Assembly (NCBI RefSeq): GCF_029909975.1
Contig: NZ_CP094516.1
Coordinates: 7,790,501 to 7,854,500, forward strand
Direction: 5' to 3'
Source of the DNA: Bradyrhizobium sp. ISRA430
GTDB taxonomy: Bacteria; Pseudomonadota; Alphaproteobacteria; Rhizobiales; Xanthobacteraceae
Length of the DNA stretch: 64,000 bases
Shown: positions 1 through 8,716 of the stretch, one piece after another
Layout of the letters: every line of letters starts with the position of its first letter
How positions within the stretch are numbered: position 1 is the stretch's first letter
Notes under the pieces: model-generated
Database searches by the model: none
Told to the model about the DNA's origin: nothing
The model's input: the letters and a program-made list of their open reading frames with translations, nothing else
Program-made: the position numbers and the translations under genes

Positions 1-217
1 ATTCCTTCCAGTCGCCATTCATGCGGAACGGCAGCGTCCAGCCGTTGAGCGTGACGACGGGGCGATAGTCCGGCCCGCTCACAGGATATAGCGGCGGCTG
101 CATCACCACCTTGTCCATGTGCGGGGCTTCCGGAATCGCTGCGGCCTGGACGCGGCCACTGATTGCCGATGCGCTGGCAAGCGCTGCGGTGCCCAAAAAT
201 CCTCGGCGGGAAAACAT
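1..217 (-). CDS. Multicopper oxidase, N-terminal part (runs off left edge)
   Basis: This is the first 72 codons of a gene that continues beyond the left edge. The product starts with a twin-arginine signal (residues 4-8 read SRRGF, then an Ala-rich stretch), so a folded metalloprotein is probably sent to the periplasm. After the signal comes a YRPVVTLNGWTLPFRMNGDWK-like segment, typical of the first cupredoxin domain of CopA-type multicopper oxidases. The copper ligands lie outside the window. It starts 12 nt after the TolC-type gene on the same strand and is probably the last of at least four co-transcribed genes. A His-rich protein and an outer-membrane channel upstream fit a role in periplasmic Cu(I) oxidation and copper tolerance. 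The family call rests on the short N-terminus only. Confidence 0.7.
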   Translation of the reverse strand, partial: MFSRRGFLGTAALASASAISGRVQAAAIPEAPHMDKVVMQPPLYPVSGPDYRPVVTLNGWTLPFRMNGDWKE

Positions 218-229
218 CGCTGCCTCCGT

Positions 230-1654
230 TCAGTGTCCGCCATCGGCAGGCGCTGCCGCGGCGATGGTTGTCGGGTTGTCGCTGCCGCCCGAGGGCGTGC
301 CGCCGCCATTGACGGCGGTCTGCAGGTCGGACTGCGCGAGGAAGAATCTTTGCTTGGCGTCGATTGCCCCGCGCAGCGAGGCGAGGCGCTGGCGCGCCTC
401 GGTCAGGAGCGCGAAGATATCGACCTGCATAGAGGAGAAGCGGAGCTGCATTTCCTCGGTGATGATCTTGCGCAAGGGCAGGATCTCGCGCTGATAGTGG
501 CTCGCGATGTCGTAGGTGGAGCGGTAGACCCGGTAGGCATCGCGCGCCTCCGAGCGAACGTTGACGGCGCGCTCGGTCAGGCGATTGAAGGCGAGGTTGT
601 AGGTCTCCGCAACCTGCCGCACGCGCACTTCGCCGCCGTCGAAGATCGGGATCTGGAACTGCACGTCGAAGCCGCGTTCGCGAAACGGCGGGCCTTCCGG
701 ATCCTGGGTGCGGCGGGAGATGCCGGCAAGATCGAGCAAGGTGACGAAGCGTGTCGCCTCGGTGAGGTTCAGCGACTTTGCCAGCGCCGTCAACTCCAGC
801 CGCGCGATCTGGAGGTCGATGCGATGAGCCACCGCATCGGCCTCGATTGTGGGCAGCGCGAGCGGCCGGCGCGGCAGTGGCGGCAATGCGTTGGGGAGAC
901 GGAAATCGAGGCCATCGTCCCACAGCCCCATCAGGCGCGCGAGCCTTTCGCGCCCGCTCGTTGCCGCCTGACGCGCGCTGGCGAGGTCGGCAGTGGTCTC
1001 GGCGTAAAATACCTGCTCGCGGGCCTGGTCGAGCTTGTTGACCGATCCGGTCTCGCCGAGCTTGACAGCGAGCTGCGCGGTCGATTCCGCCGTCGACTTC
1101 GCGTCGGTCAGCAGCACCACCATTTCGTTGGCGGCGACAGCGCGGACGTAAGCGCGGCGCACCTCGGCCGCGAGCCGCAAGGTGGCAAGTGCTGCGCGCA
1201 GTTGCGCCTGGCGGAAACGGTCGCGGGCGATGTCGGAGCGGAACGGCAGGGTCGCCAGCGCAAGAATGTCGCCGACGACCTGGCGCTCGATCTCGCTCGC
1301 CCCATTGCCGCTGATGCGCGAGACGGAGAAGACGGGATTGGGCGGCAGGCTCTGTTCGACCAGATCGGTTTCGGCCAGTGCCAGCTCGTTATAGGCGGCC
1401 TGGAGTCCCCTGTTGCTGAGGAGCGCGATCTGCACCGCGGCATCGGCGCTCAGCGTGCGCGACAGCAGCCGGCGGACGGTGTCGTTCACCGCCACCTCAC
1501 CATCGGCGGAGCGCACGAAGGCGACGTCTTTCCCGATGCTCCGGCTGGTCAGCTCGGACACCGCCGTCATGCCGCTGTCCGGTGAGAACGCGGCGCAGCC
1601 GGACAGGCCAAATGCGGCAAGGGCAAGCAGGCCGCGTACAAAATGATGTACCAT
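230..1654 (-). CDS. TolC/CusC-type outer-membrane efflux lipoprotein
   Basis: A 474-residue outer-membrane factor. It begins with a lipoprotein signal (LSGC lipobox, Cys about residue 20) and then has two long alpha-helical repeats typical of the outer membrane efflux protein family, for example ALAETDLVEQSLPPNPVFSVSR about residue 90 and the mirrored YNLAFNRLTERAVNVRSEARDAY segment about residue 350. The length is normal for the family. These channels pair with RND or other inner-membrane pumps to expel metals or drugs. Its position between a small lipoprotein and a multicopper oxidase, downstream of a His-rich exported protein, points to copper or other heavy-metal export rather than drug efflux. 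No RND pump or adaptor is visible here; they may lie to the left. Confidence 0.88.
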   Translation of the reverse strand: MVHHFVRGLLALAAFGLSGCAAFSPDSGMTAVSELTSRSIGKDVAFVRSADGEVAVNDTVRRLLSRTLSADAAVQIALLSNRGLQAAYNELALAETDLVEQSLPPNPVFSVSRISGNGASEIERQVVGDILALATLPFRSDIARDRFRQAQLRAALATLRLAAEVRRAYVRAVAANEMVVLLTDAKSTAESTAQLAVKLGETGSVNKLDQAREQVFYAETTADLASARQAATSGRERLARLMGLWDDGLDFRLPNALPPLPRRPLALPTIEADAVAHRIDLQIARLELTALAKSLNLTEATRFVTLLDLAGISRRTQDPEGPPFRERGFDVQFQIPIFDGGEVRVRQVAETYNLAFNRLTERAVNVRSEARDAYRVYRSTYDIASHYQREILPLRKIITEEMQLRFSSMQVDIFALLTEARQRLASLRGAIDAKQRFFLAQSDLQTAVNGGGTPSGGSDNPTTIAAAAPADGGH

Positions 1655-1663
1655 GGCGTGCTC

Positions 1664-1948
1664 CTACCGGTCGGGCTTGAGCTGAGGCGCAACGCTGTCG
1701 TTACGTTCACGCCATGGCGCTGGTGTCGCAGGGCGCAGGCTCGTGTAGGGCGCGATCGTCGAGCGATAGTCGACGCGCGCCACCCTGGCCCTCGGATCGG
1801 CGGGGCCAGCCTCAGTTAGCGGCGCGGTTACCGGCATGCAGCCGGCCAATACGAGCGCGAGCGCGGCCAGCAGCGGCCAATTGAATCGCAAGTGTCGTCC
1901 ACGCGCCGAAGATGCGGCGGCGAACCTCGCCCCCAGAAGCGTAGCCAT
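1664..1948 (-). CDS. Small lipoprotein in copper-resistance operon
   Basis: A 94-residue protein if it starts at the ATG at 1948; a longer version from 2011 lacks a sensible signal. The N-terminal hydrophobic stretch ends in a lipobox (LVLAGC), so it is likely a lipoprotein. The mature part is short and Pro/Arg-rich with no recognised domain. It lies 9 nt before the TolC-type gene and downstream of the His-rich gene on the same strand, so it is most likely an accessory part of the metal-efflux operon. Function unknown. Confidence 0.6.
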   Translation of the reverse strand: MATLLGARFAAASSARGRHLRFNWPLLAALALVLAGCMPVTAPLTEAGPADPRARVARVDYRSTIAPYTSLRPATPAPWRERNDSVAPQLKPDR

Positions 1949-2030
1949 GGGTAATCCCTGAACTGTCGGAGGACCAAAGGCGCACGCGCGCCAGAACGCG
2001 CGCGGCCTCACGTCGTCACGTCACGTCACG

Positions 2031-2474
2031 TCAGGCGATGGGAGGGCGGTAGAGCAGGGACGGCGCCTCGCTGCGTAGGCTCGCGACGATCTCCGGGGCG
2101 CAGGCGGAGACCGGCTGGATCGGCTTGGCGAGATCGGGCAGCGCGACCGGCAGCGCGCTCACGCATAGCATCGCGCAGCACGGACCGGGTGCGCCCTTGC
2201 CGTCAGGATGATGTTGGGCCGGCGCGTCCTGCGCGGCCGTGTGTTGATGAGCGTGCATCCCGTCGTGGTCATGCGAGCCGCCATGCACATGGCTTGCCGG
2301 CATCTGGTGATGCATCGGCACGAGATCGGCCAGGATCACGTCGTCGCCGAGGCACGGCGCGGGATCGTTGCTCCAGGCAAGAGCCGCGGCCGGCGCGAGG
2401 ATGCAGAACAGATAGGCAAGGGCGACCAGCCACCCCACCCGCGTTCGCATCGACCTTTTCAGTTGCAACGACAT
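2031..2474 (-). CDS. His-rich exported protein, probable copper binding
   Basis: A 147-residue protein with an N-terminal hydrophobic helix (about residues 12-33, AYLFCILAPAAALA) that serves as a signal peptide or anchor. It is followed by a His/Met cluster (MHHQMPASHVHGGSHDHD, then MHAHQHT, about residues 54-78) and a CCAMLC motif near residue 99. Such His/Met/Cys clusters bind soft metals such as Cu(I). It is the first gene of the minus-strand metal operon. An alternative start is the Met at residue 9. No enzyme domain is seen. A periplasmic copper sink or chaperone is an inference from composition and neighbours. Confidence 0.7.
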   Translation of the reverse strand: MSLQLKRSMRTRVGWLVALAYLFCILAPAAALAWSNDPAPCLGDDVILADLVPMHHQMPASHVHGGSHDHDGMHAHQHTAAQDAPAQHHPDGKGAPGPCCAMLCVSALPVALPDLAKPIQPVSACAPEIVASLRSEAPSLLYRPPIA

Positions 2475-2622
2475 CCGCCCGAACGATCACTGCGCGGCAA
2501 TGCTGCACACGCAGATTGCAACCTAATGGCAAAGCGCGGTTCCGCCAAGCTCTTATTACCGCAGTGCACCGCGCATGCCCAATATCGCGGCACAATGCTT
2601 GACCCCGCGGCGATCAGCGAAC

Positions 2623-3888
2623 ATGGTCCTGCCCGTGCACGCACCGAATCTTCCAGGACAGCGACCGTCTTCCTTCACCCCTGACTCCCGTCAGGCCTGG
2701 GTGCGACTCGTCATCGCGCTTCTGATCGGCTCGATCGGTGCCGTCGGCATGTGGGCGGTTGTGGTCGTGATTCCCGTGGTGCAGGCTGAATTCGGCGCCA
2801 CGCGCGGCGCGGTGTCGCTGGCCTTCACCCTGATGATGTTCGGCTTCGGCCTCGGCGGCGTGATCGCCGGCAAGATCACCGACCGGTTCGGCATCGTGCC
2901 GGCGATGGCGATCAGCATCGCCTTCCTCGGCGTTGCGAATGTGCTGGCGGGGCTGTCGACCCAGCTCTGGCAATTCGTGGCGGCTTATTTCCTGATCGGC
3001 CTCGGCACGTCGGCGACCTTCGCGCCGCTGATGGCGGAGGCCTCGCACTGGTTCGAGCGCTATCGCGGTCTTGCGGTGACCATCGTTGCGAGCGGCAACT
3101 ATGTCGCCGGCACGATGTGGCCGCCGATCGTGAATTGGGGCGTGCAAACGGCGGACTGGCGCGTGACCCATATCGGGATCGGCATCGTCTGCGCGAGCCT
3201 GATGACGATCCTCGTGCTGGTCCTGCGCACGCAGATGGGCGACGACCATATCCGCAACCACGCGAATGCGCCGCCGCCGCGGGTCGATCTCAAGCTCTCG
3301 ACCAATACGCTGACGGTGCTGCTCTCGATCGCCAGCATCTCCTGCTGCGTCGCCATGGCGATGCCGCAGGTGCACATCGTCGCCTATTGCGGCGATCTCG
3401 GCTATGGCGTGGCGCGCGGCGCCGAGATGCTGTCGCTGATGATGGCCTGCGGCATCGTCAGTCGCATCGGCTCCGGCTTCCTCGCCGACAAGATCGGCGG
3501 CATCCGCACGTTGCTGGTCGGTTCACTGGCGCAAGGCTTTGCACTGGTGTTCTACCTGTTCTTCGACAGCCTCACCTCGCTGTATCTCATCTCCGCGATG
3601 TTCGGCCTGTTCCAGGGCGGCATCGTGCCGAGCTACGCCATCATCGTGCGCGAGGCGATGCCGGCCAGCGAGGCGGCGACGCGCGTGGGCATCGTGATCT
3701 TCGCATCCGTGTTCGGCATGTCGTTTGGCGGCTGGGTGTCGGGCGTGATCTTCGATGCCACCGGATCTTATGCCGCCGCCTTCGCCAATGGCGTGGCGTG
3801 GAACGCGCTCAATGTCGGTATCGTCGTGGCGTTGCTGATCCGGTCACGGATGAATTCGGTCAGGACAGGGCCGGGCTTCGCAATCTAA
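2623..3888 (+). CDS. MFS transporter
   Basis: A major facilitator superfamily permease of about 421 residues from the ATG at 2623; an upstream ATG at 2575 would add 16 residues of non-membrane sequence and is less likely. It has about 12 hydrophobic segments in two halves, the loop 2-3 signature form (GVIAGKITDRFGIVPAM) and the matching second-half version (GFLADKIGGIRTL). No substrate can be read from the sequence. It ends 46 nt before a convergent TetR gene and may be unrelated to either flanking operon. A monocarboxylate or aromatic acid substrate is possible given the aldehyde oxidoreductase genes nearby, but this is speculation. Confidence 0.88.
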   Translation: MVLPVHAPNLPGQRPSSFTPDSRQAWVRLVIALLIGSIGAVGMWAVVVVIPVVQAEFGATRGAVSLAFTLMMFGFGLGGVIAGKITDRFGIVPAMAISIAFLGVANVLAGLSTQLWQFVAAYFLIGLGTSATFAPLMAEASHWFERYRGLAVTIVASGNYVAGTMWPPIVNWGVQTADWRVTHIGIGIVCASLMTILVLVLRTQMGDDHIRNHANAPPPRVDLKLSTNTLTVLLSIASISCCVAMAMPQVHIVAYCGDLGYGVARGAEMLSLMMACGIVSRIGSGFLADKIGGIRTLLVGSLAQGFALVFYLFFDSLTSLYLISAMFGLFQGGIVPSYAIIVREAMPASEAATRVGIVIFASVFGMSFGGWVSGVIFDATGSYAAAFANGVAWNALNVGIVVALLIRSRMNSVRTGPGFAI

Positions 3889-3934
3889 ACCGGAAAAGTT
3901 GCCCCGGCCTTCCCCCGCAACAGGCGGCGCCGCG

Positions 3935-4570
3935 CTATCGCTTCCGCTTCGCCACGGCCCTCGTGGGCCTGATGGCGCGCGTCTTCTTGGCGGCATGCTG
4001 CACGCGTAGCCCGTCGACGAACACGTCCAGCATGCGCAGCACCGACGATTGCCAGCCGGGCTGGTCGTGCATGTAGCACATGCCGATCAGGGCGCGGAGC
4101 AGGTCCTGCGCACTGACGTCGGCGCGCATCTTGCCGGCCGCGACCGCTCGGTCGAGCAGCGAGCCGATCGCCTTGGTCAGCCGCTCCATCGAGAACGCGG
4201 CGAGCTCCGACGAACTCTGGAATGTCAGCGCCAGCGCGGCCGACATGCCCTTTTTCGTGGCAACGAATTCGACGTTGGAGCGCAGCCAGCGCCGCAGCGC
4301 GTCGACCGGATCCTTTGCGCCGCGCAATTGCTCGGCGAGCTCGCTGAGTTGCTCGACCTCGCGCCGGTACACCGCCTCGAACAGGTCCTCGCGGGTCGGG
4401 AAATGCCGATAGAGCGTGCCGATGCCGACGCCGGCGCGTTTGGCAACGGCCTCGAGGCTCGCCTCCGGCCCGCCGGCGCTGAATACGGCCTTGGCCGCTT
4501 CGAGCACGCGCTCGCGATTGCGTACCGCATCGGCGCGCGGCTTTCGGATCTGGTCGGCGTGGTCGTCCAT
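3935..4570 (-). CDS. TetR/AcrR family regulator
   Basis: A 211-residue regulator with a classic TetR helix-turn-helix at residues about 19-65 (RVLEAAKAVFSAGG ... AKRAGVGIGTLYRHFPTREDLFEAVY), followed by an all-helical ligand-binding domain and a basic C-terminal tail. It is divergent from the (2Fe-2S)/FAD/Mo subunit operon starting at 4811. A perfect inverted repeat sits 5 bp upstream of its own start, so autoregulation and control of the molybdenum hydroxylase operon are likely. The inducer is probably an aldehyde or aromatic related to the enzyme substrate; this is inference. Confidence 0.9.
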   Translation of the reverse strand: MDDHADQIRKPRADAVRNRERVLEAAKAVFSAGGPEASLEAVAKRAGVGIGTLYRHFPTREDLFEAVYRREVEQLSELAEQLRGAKDPVDALRRWLRSNVEFVATKKGMSAALALTFQSSSELAAFSMERLTKAIGSLLDRAVAAGKMRADVSAQDLLRALIGMCYMHDQPGWQSSVLRMLDVFVDGLRVQHAAKKTRAIRPTRAVAKRKR

Positions 4571-4574
4571 CCGC

Positions 4575-4604
4575 TCAATCTAGATCACGATCTGGTTAGA
4601 TTGA
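4575..4604. promoter_or_regulatory. Inverted repeat, candidate TetR operator
   Basis: Perfect 8-bp arms TCAATCTA (4575-4582) and TAGATTGA (4597-4604) are separated by 14 bp that contain a second small dyad (AGATC-AC-GATCT). The site lies just upstream of the TetR start codon at 4570 and about 207 bp before the divergent 2Fe-2S subunit gene, the usual position for a TetR autoregulatory operator. Confidence 0.55.
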
Positions 4605-4810
4605 ACCCTTTGCGCGCCGCATCGCGTTGTTTGCGCACGGGCTTTTGACGGATTCCAATATTTTTCGACAGCCCTTGTTAAGCGGAGGGTGCCTCCGTAT
4701 CTTCGCTGACACGTCGGCTCGGATCATGTGCGAGCTGCGCGGAATCGACGGCGCCCACGGCGGTGGCGCGCCGCGCGACTACTCATGTCCATATCTGATC
4801 GGAGCCTTGT

Positions 4811-5308
4811 ATGAACCACTCCATCAGCCTCACCGTGAACGGTGCGCGGCGCGATTTCTTCCTCGACGATCCGCGCGTCACGCTGCTCGATCTCCTGCGT
4901 GAGCGCCTCCATCTGACCGGAACCAAGAAGGGATGCGACCGCGGCCAGTGCGGCGCCTGCACCATTCTCGTCGACGGCAAGCGCATCAACTCCTGCCTCG
5001 CGCTCGCCATCAGCCATGACGGTGCCGACATCCTCACGATCGAAGGCATCGCGCGCGGCGATCAGCTTCATCCGGTGCAGGCTGCCTTCATCGCCCATGA
5101 CGGCTTTCAGTGCGGCTTCTGCACGCCCGGCCAGATCATGAGCGCGATCGGGATGATGCGCGAAGGCCAGGCCGGTGACGATCCCGAGCGCATCCGCGAA
5201 TGTATGAGCGGAAATCTTTGCCGCTGCGGCGCCTATGCCGGCATCGTCGATGCCGTGCTCGAGGCGCAAGGAGGCGCGAACGAAGCCAACCAGAGGCGCT
5301 CCGCATGA
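4811..5308 (+). CDS. Molybdenum hydroxylase 2Fe-2S subunit (PaoA/YagT-like)
   Basis: A 165-residue electron-transfer subunit of a xanthine dehydrogenase-family enzyme. The plant-type 2Fe-2S motif CDRGQCGACTILVDGKRINSC lies near residues 41-61, and the second cluster motif, CGFCTPGQ ... CMSGNLCRCG, near 100-140. It passes electrons between the FAD and molybdenum subunits encoded next. Unlike E. coli PaoA it starts directly with the ferredoxin fold (MNHSISLTVNGARRDFF) and has no TAT leader, so the complex should be cytoplasmic. It overlaps the next gene by ATGA. Divergent from a TetR regulator. Confidence 0.93.
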   Translation: MNHSISLTVNGARRDFFLDDPRVTLLDLLRERLHLTGTKKGCDRGQCGACTILVDGKRINSCLALAISHDGADILTIEGIARGDQLHPVQAAFIAHDGFQCGFCTPGQIMSAIGMMREGQAGDDPERIRECMSGNLCRCGAYAGIVDAVLEAQGGANEANQRRSA

Positions 5309-6360
5309 AACCGTTCGATTACATCAGGCCCGCCACGGTCGCGGAGGCCGTTGCCGCCGCCGCCCAGCCGGGCGCGGCCTATCTCGCCGCCGGTACCAAC
5401 CTGCTCGACCTGATGAAAGGCGGCGTCAGCCGACCGGATCGTCTCGTCGATGTCATGCATCTCAAGGGCCTCGATCGCATCGAGCCTCTTCCTGATGGCG
5501 CCTTGCGCATCGGCGCGCTCGTGCGCAATGCCGATCTCGCGCATGATGCGGACTTCGCAAAGTCCTATCCGGCCGTGGCCGAAGCGCTGCTCTCCGGCGC
5601 GTCCGCGCAATTGCGCAATGCGGCGACCGTGGCCGGCAATCTCCTGCAACGGACGCGTTGCGCCTATTTCTACGACACCGCCAGCCGCTGCAACAAGCGC
5701 GAGCCCGGCAGCGGTTGCGACGCGCGCGACGGCGAGAACCGGACTCACGCCGTGCTCGGCTGGAGCGAGAGCTGCATCGCCACGCATCCGTCCGATTTCT
5801 GCGTGCCGCTGCTTGCGCTCGATGCCGTCGTGGAGATCGAAGGCAGAAACGGCCGGCGCGAGATCGCGCTCGACGACCTGCATCGCCTGCCCGGCGATAC
5901 GCCGCAGCGTGACTCCGCGCTCGAACCCGGCGATCTGATCGTCGCGGTGCGTCTGCCGCCAGCGGCGCGCGGCTTTGCCGCGCATGCGCGCTACCTCAAG
6001 GTTCGTGAGCGCACGTCATACGCATTCGCCGTGGTCTCTGCTGTCGCAGCCTTGCAGATCGAGAACGGAAAAATCACGGAAGCGCGGCTCGCGCTCGGAG
6101 GTGTGGCCGCAAAGCCCTGGCGCGCCCGCGTCGCGGAGGACGTGCTCAAGGGCGCCGCGCCTGATGCGGCAGCCTTCCAGGAAGCCGCGCGGCGCGCGCT
6201 GACCGACGCAAAACCGTCCGGGGACAACGCCTTCAAGATCGAGCTCGCGCGCCGCATCGTCGTGCGCGCGCTGACACTTGCCGCGGTCGGAACACCAGCG
6301 CGCATGCCCGCGTTGCCGGCCTCTCCCTTTGCCTCGACTTCCGGAGTCCTCCATGCCTGA
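5305..6360 (+). CDS. Molybdenum hydroxylase FAD subunit (PaoB/YagS-like)
   Basis: A 351-residue FAD-binding subunit starting at the ATG that overlaps the preceding stop (ATGA, 5305-5308). FAD-binding features include YLAAGTNLLDLMKGG near residue 28 and the SAQLRNAATVAGNLLQRTRC segment near 97-116. A Cys-rich insert (RCAYFYDTASRCNKREPGSGC, then a fourth Cys in SESCIATHPSD) matches the region that binds an extra 4Fe-4S cluster in PaoB and 4-hydroxybenzoyl-CoA reductase. That insert is the main reason for assigning the PaoABC-type subgroup rather than generic xanthine dehydrogenase. The C-terminal CO dehydrogenase flavoprotein domain is present to the end. Confidence 0.92.
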   Translation: MKPFDYIRPATVAEAVAAAAQPGAAYLAAGTNLLDLMKGGVSRPDRLVDVMHLKGLDRIEPLPDGALRIGALVRNADLAHDADFAKSYPAVAEALLSGASAQLRNAATVAGNLLQRTRCAYFYDTASRCNKREPGSGCDARDGENRTHAVLGWSESCIATHPSDFCVPLLALDAVVEIEGRNGRREIALDDLHRLPGDTPQRDSALEPGDLIVAVRLPPAARGFAAHARYLKVRERTSYAFAVVSAVAALQIENGKITEARLALGGVAAKPWRARVAEDVLKGAAPDAAAFQEAARRALTDAKPSGDNAFKIELARRIVVRALTLAAVGTPARMPALPASPFASTSGVLHA

Positions 6361-8614
6361 GCTCAGTCTCACTTCCGCTCCCGCGCACTTGCGGCACGGC
6401 TCGAACATCGGCCAGCCGCTGACCCGCCGCGACGGCATCCTCAAGGTCAAGGGGCAGGCGACCTACGCCGCCGACAATCATCCGCCCGGCATGCTGTTTG
6501 CCGTGATGGCGGTCTCCAGCATCGCGCGCGGCCGTGTGATCTCGCTCGATGTCGCCGCCGCCAGGCGCCATCCCGGCGTCGTCGATGTCATGACCTCGAG
6601 CCACAAGCCGCCACTCGCGATCGATCCCGAGATCAAGACCAATCCGTTCGTGTTCCGGATGGAAGTGCTGCAGAGCGATGAGGTCCGCTACGCCAACCAG
6701 CCCATCGCGGTCGTGATCGCGCAAACGCTTGAGGCGGCGACCGAAGGCGCGGCGCTGCTGGCGCCGCGTTACGAGACGCTGCCCGCGCGCGTCGGCCTCG
6801 ACGCCGGCGAAAGCTTTATGCCGCCCGTCGTCGGCGTCGGTAACCCCACGGAAAATCAGCGCGGCGATGTCGAGGCGGGCCTTGCCTCGGCCGAGAAGCG
6901 GATCGAGGTAACTTACGAAACGCCGCCGCAATATCACAACGCCATGGAGCCGCATGCGATCGTAGTCGCGTGGGACGGTGACAATCTGTCGATCGACATG
7001 CCGACCCAGGGCCTGTTCCTGTCGCGCGCTCGCGTCGCCGAGTTGTTCGGCATGGCGCCTGAGAAGATCCACATCCGCAGTCCGTTCCTCGGCGGCGGCT
7101 TCGGCTCCAAGGGGCTGATGGCTGGTCCCCAGGTCCTCGGTATCATGGCCGCGAAGCTCGTTGGCAAGCCGGTCAAGCTCGTGCTGCGGCGTGAGCAGAT
7201 GTACGGCCCGGTCGGGCATCGCGCACCGACGCGGCAACGGTTGCGCATGGGGACCGACGACGAGGGGCGCCTGACCGCGATCGATCATCATGCGCGGACT
7301 GTGTCGAGCACGTTCGACGACTTCTATGAGCCCGCGGCCGATGCCTCGCACACACTCTATGCAAGCCCGGCGATTCGCACCTCGCACGATGCCGTGCGCG
7401 TCGACACCGGCACGCCGCTGTTCATGCGAGCGCCTGGGGAAGCGACCGGCTCGATCGCGTTGGAGAGCGCGATCGACGAGATGGCCTGGGCCTGCGGCAT
7501 CGATCCGCTCGACTTCCGCCTGAAGAACTACGCCGAGGTCGAACCGATCACCGGCAAGCCGTTTTCCTCGAAGGCGCTGCGCGCTTGCTACGAGCGGGGT
7601 GCGGCGCGCTTCGGCTGGGCGAAGCGTACGATCCAGCCGCGGCAGATGCGCGACGATGCCGGTCTGCTGGTCGGCTGGGGCATGGGCACCGCGACCTTCC
7701 CGGCGCTGATGTTCCAGGCCGAGGCGCGCGCGACGATCCGCCGTGACGGCACCGGCGCCATGGAGATCGGCGCGCATGACATGGGGCAGGGCGCCTGGAC
7801 GGCGCTGGCCCAAATCGCGGCCGATGGCCTCGGCCTCGATGTCGACCGCGTCGCGTTCAAGGCCGGCACGTCCGATCTGCCCGATGCCGGCATCGCCGGC
7901 GGTTCGGCGCATACGGCAACCGCGGGCGCAGCGATCCACAATGCCGGCGCGGCCGTCATCGCCAAGCTCGCCGATCTCGCGACCAATGACGAGCGCTCGC
8001 CGCTGTTCGGCGCCGGCAATGCCGGCGTGATCGCGCGCGACGGCACGCTGTTCCGCCGCGACGATGAGAGCCGCGGCGAGAGCTACGCGGAGATTCTGGC
8101 GCGCGCGGGCGTCGCCGAGGTCGAGGCGCGCGGCACCGGCGCGCCGAACCCTGCGGCAATGGAAGAATACGCGATGCATGCGCATGGCGCAGTGTTCGCG
8201 GAAGTGAAGGTCGATCCCGAGCTCGGGCAGATCCGCGTCACGCGCATGGTCGGCGCCTTCGCTGCGGGCCGCATCGTCAATCCGCATCTGGTGAAGAGCC
8301 AGCTCTTCGGCGGCATGATCTGGGGCATGTCGTTCGCGCTGCACGAGGAGGCGATCACCGACCGCCGCACAGGCCGGATCATGAACGCCAATCTCGGCGA
8401 GTACCATATCCCCGTGAATGCCGACGTGCCGCCGCTCGACGTGATCACGGTCGAGGAGCACGATCCGCACGTCAACGCGCTCGGCATCAAGGGCGTCGGC
8501 GAGATCGGCATCACCGGCAGTGCCGGCGCGGTCGCCAACGCTGTCTGGCACGCGACCGGCGTGCGGGTGCGCCGCTTCCCGATCAAGATCGAGGAGCTGT
8601 TGACGGGGCTGTGA
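6353..8614 (+). CDS. Molybdenum hydroxylase catalytic subunit (PaoC/YagR-like)
   Basis: A 753-residue molybdopterin-binding catalytic subunit. Its ATG (6353) overlaps the end of the FAD subunit gene by 8 nt. It contains the N-terminal a/b hammerhead domain, the FLGGGFGSKG cofactor motif near residue 245, the HDMGQGAWTALAQIAAD segment near 475-490, and the C-terminal GVGEIGITGSAGAVANAV motif, whose Glu corresponds to the catalytic base of the xanthine oxidase family. With the two preceding subunits it should oxidise an aldehyde or N-heterocycle to the acid or hydroxylated product. No XdhC/PaoD-type cofactor-insertion chaperone follows, so one must be supplied elsewhere. Confidence 0.93.
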   Translation: MPELSLTSAPAHLRHGSNIGQPLTRRDGILKVKGQATYAADNHPPGMLFAVMAVSSIARGRVISLDVAAARRHPGVVDVMTSSHKPPLAIDPEIKTNPFVFRMEVLQSDEVRYANQPIAVVIAQTLEAATEGAALLAPRYETLPARVGLDAGESFMPPVVGVGNPTENQRGDVEAGLASAEKRIEVTYETPPQYHNAMEPHAIVVAWDGDNLSIDMPTQGLFLSRARVAELFGMAPEKIHIRSPFLGGGFGSKGLMAGPQVLGIMAAKLVGKPVKLVLRREQMYGPVGHRAPTRQRLRMGTDDEGRLTAIDHHARTVSSTFDDFYEPAADASHTLYASPAIRTSHDAVRVDTGTPLFMRAPGEATGSIALESAIDEMAWACGIDPLDFRLKNYAEVEPITGKPFSSKALRACYERGAARFGWAKRTIQPRQMRDDAGLLVGWGMGTATFPALMFQAEARATIRRDGTGAMEIGAHDMGQGAWTALAQIAADGLGLDVDRVAFKAGTSDLPDAGIAGGSAHTATAGAAIHNAGAAVIAKLADLATNDERSPLFGAGNAGVIARDGTLFRRDDESRGESYAEILARAGVAEVEARGTGAPNPAAMEEYAMHAHGAVFAEVKVDPELGQIRVTRMVGAFAAGRIVNPHLVKSQLFGGMIWGMSFALHEEAITDRRTGRIMNANLGEYHIPVNADVPPLDVITVEEHDPHVNALGIKGVGEIGITGSAGAVANAVWHATGVRVRRFPIKIEELLTGL

Positions 8615-8716
8615 CGAGATGTATCGGACCGACGTGGCCGCGCGCTCGATCTATCTCTCCCGCTTGCGGAGGTATCGTAAATAACGCTAGCGCTTAGGGT
8701 GCTGAAGCTTCCGCAT

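Noticed and set aside
119..1585. Long plus-strand open frame opposite the TolC-type gene
   Set aside because: It mirrors the codon periodicity of a high-GC gene on the other strand, has no domain, and the minus-strand product is a clear outer-membrane factor.
6233..8551. 772-codon minus-strand frame opposite the molybdenum subunit
   Set aside because: Arg/Ala/His-rich translation without motifs; the plus strand encodes a complete PaoC-type enzyme with catalytic motifs.
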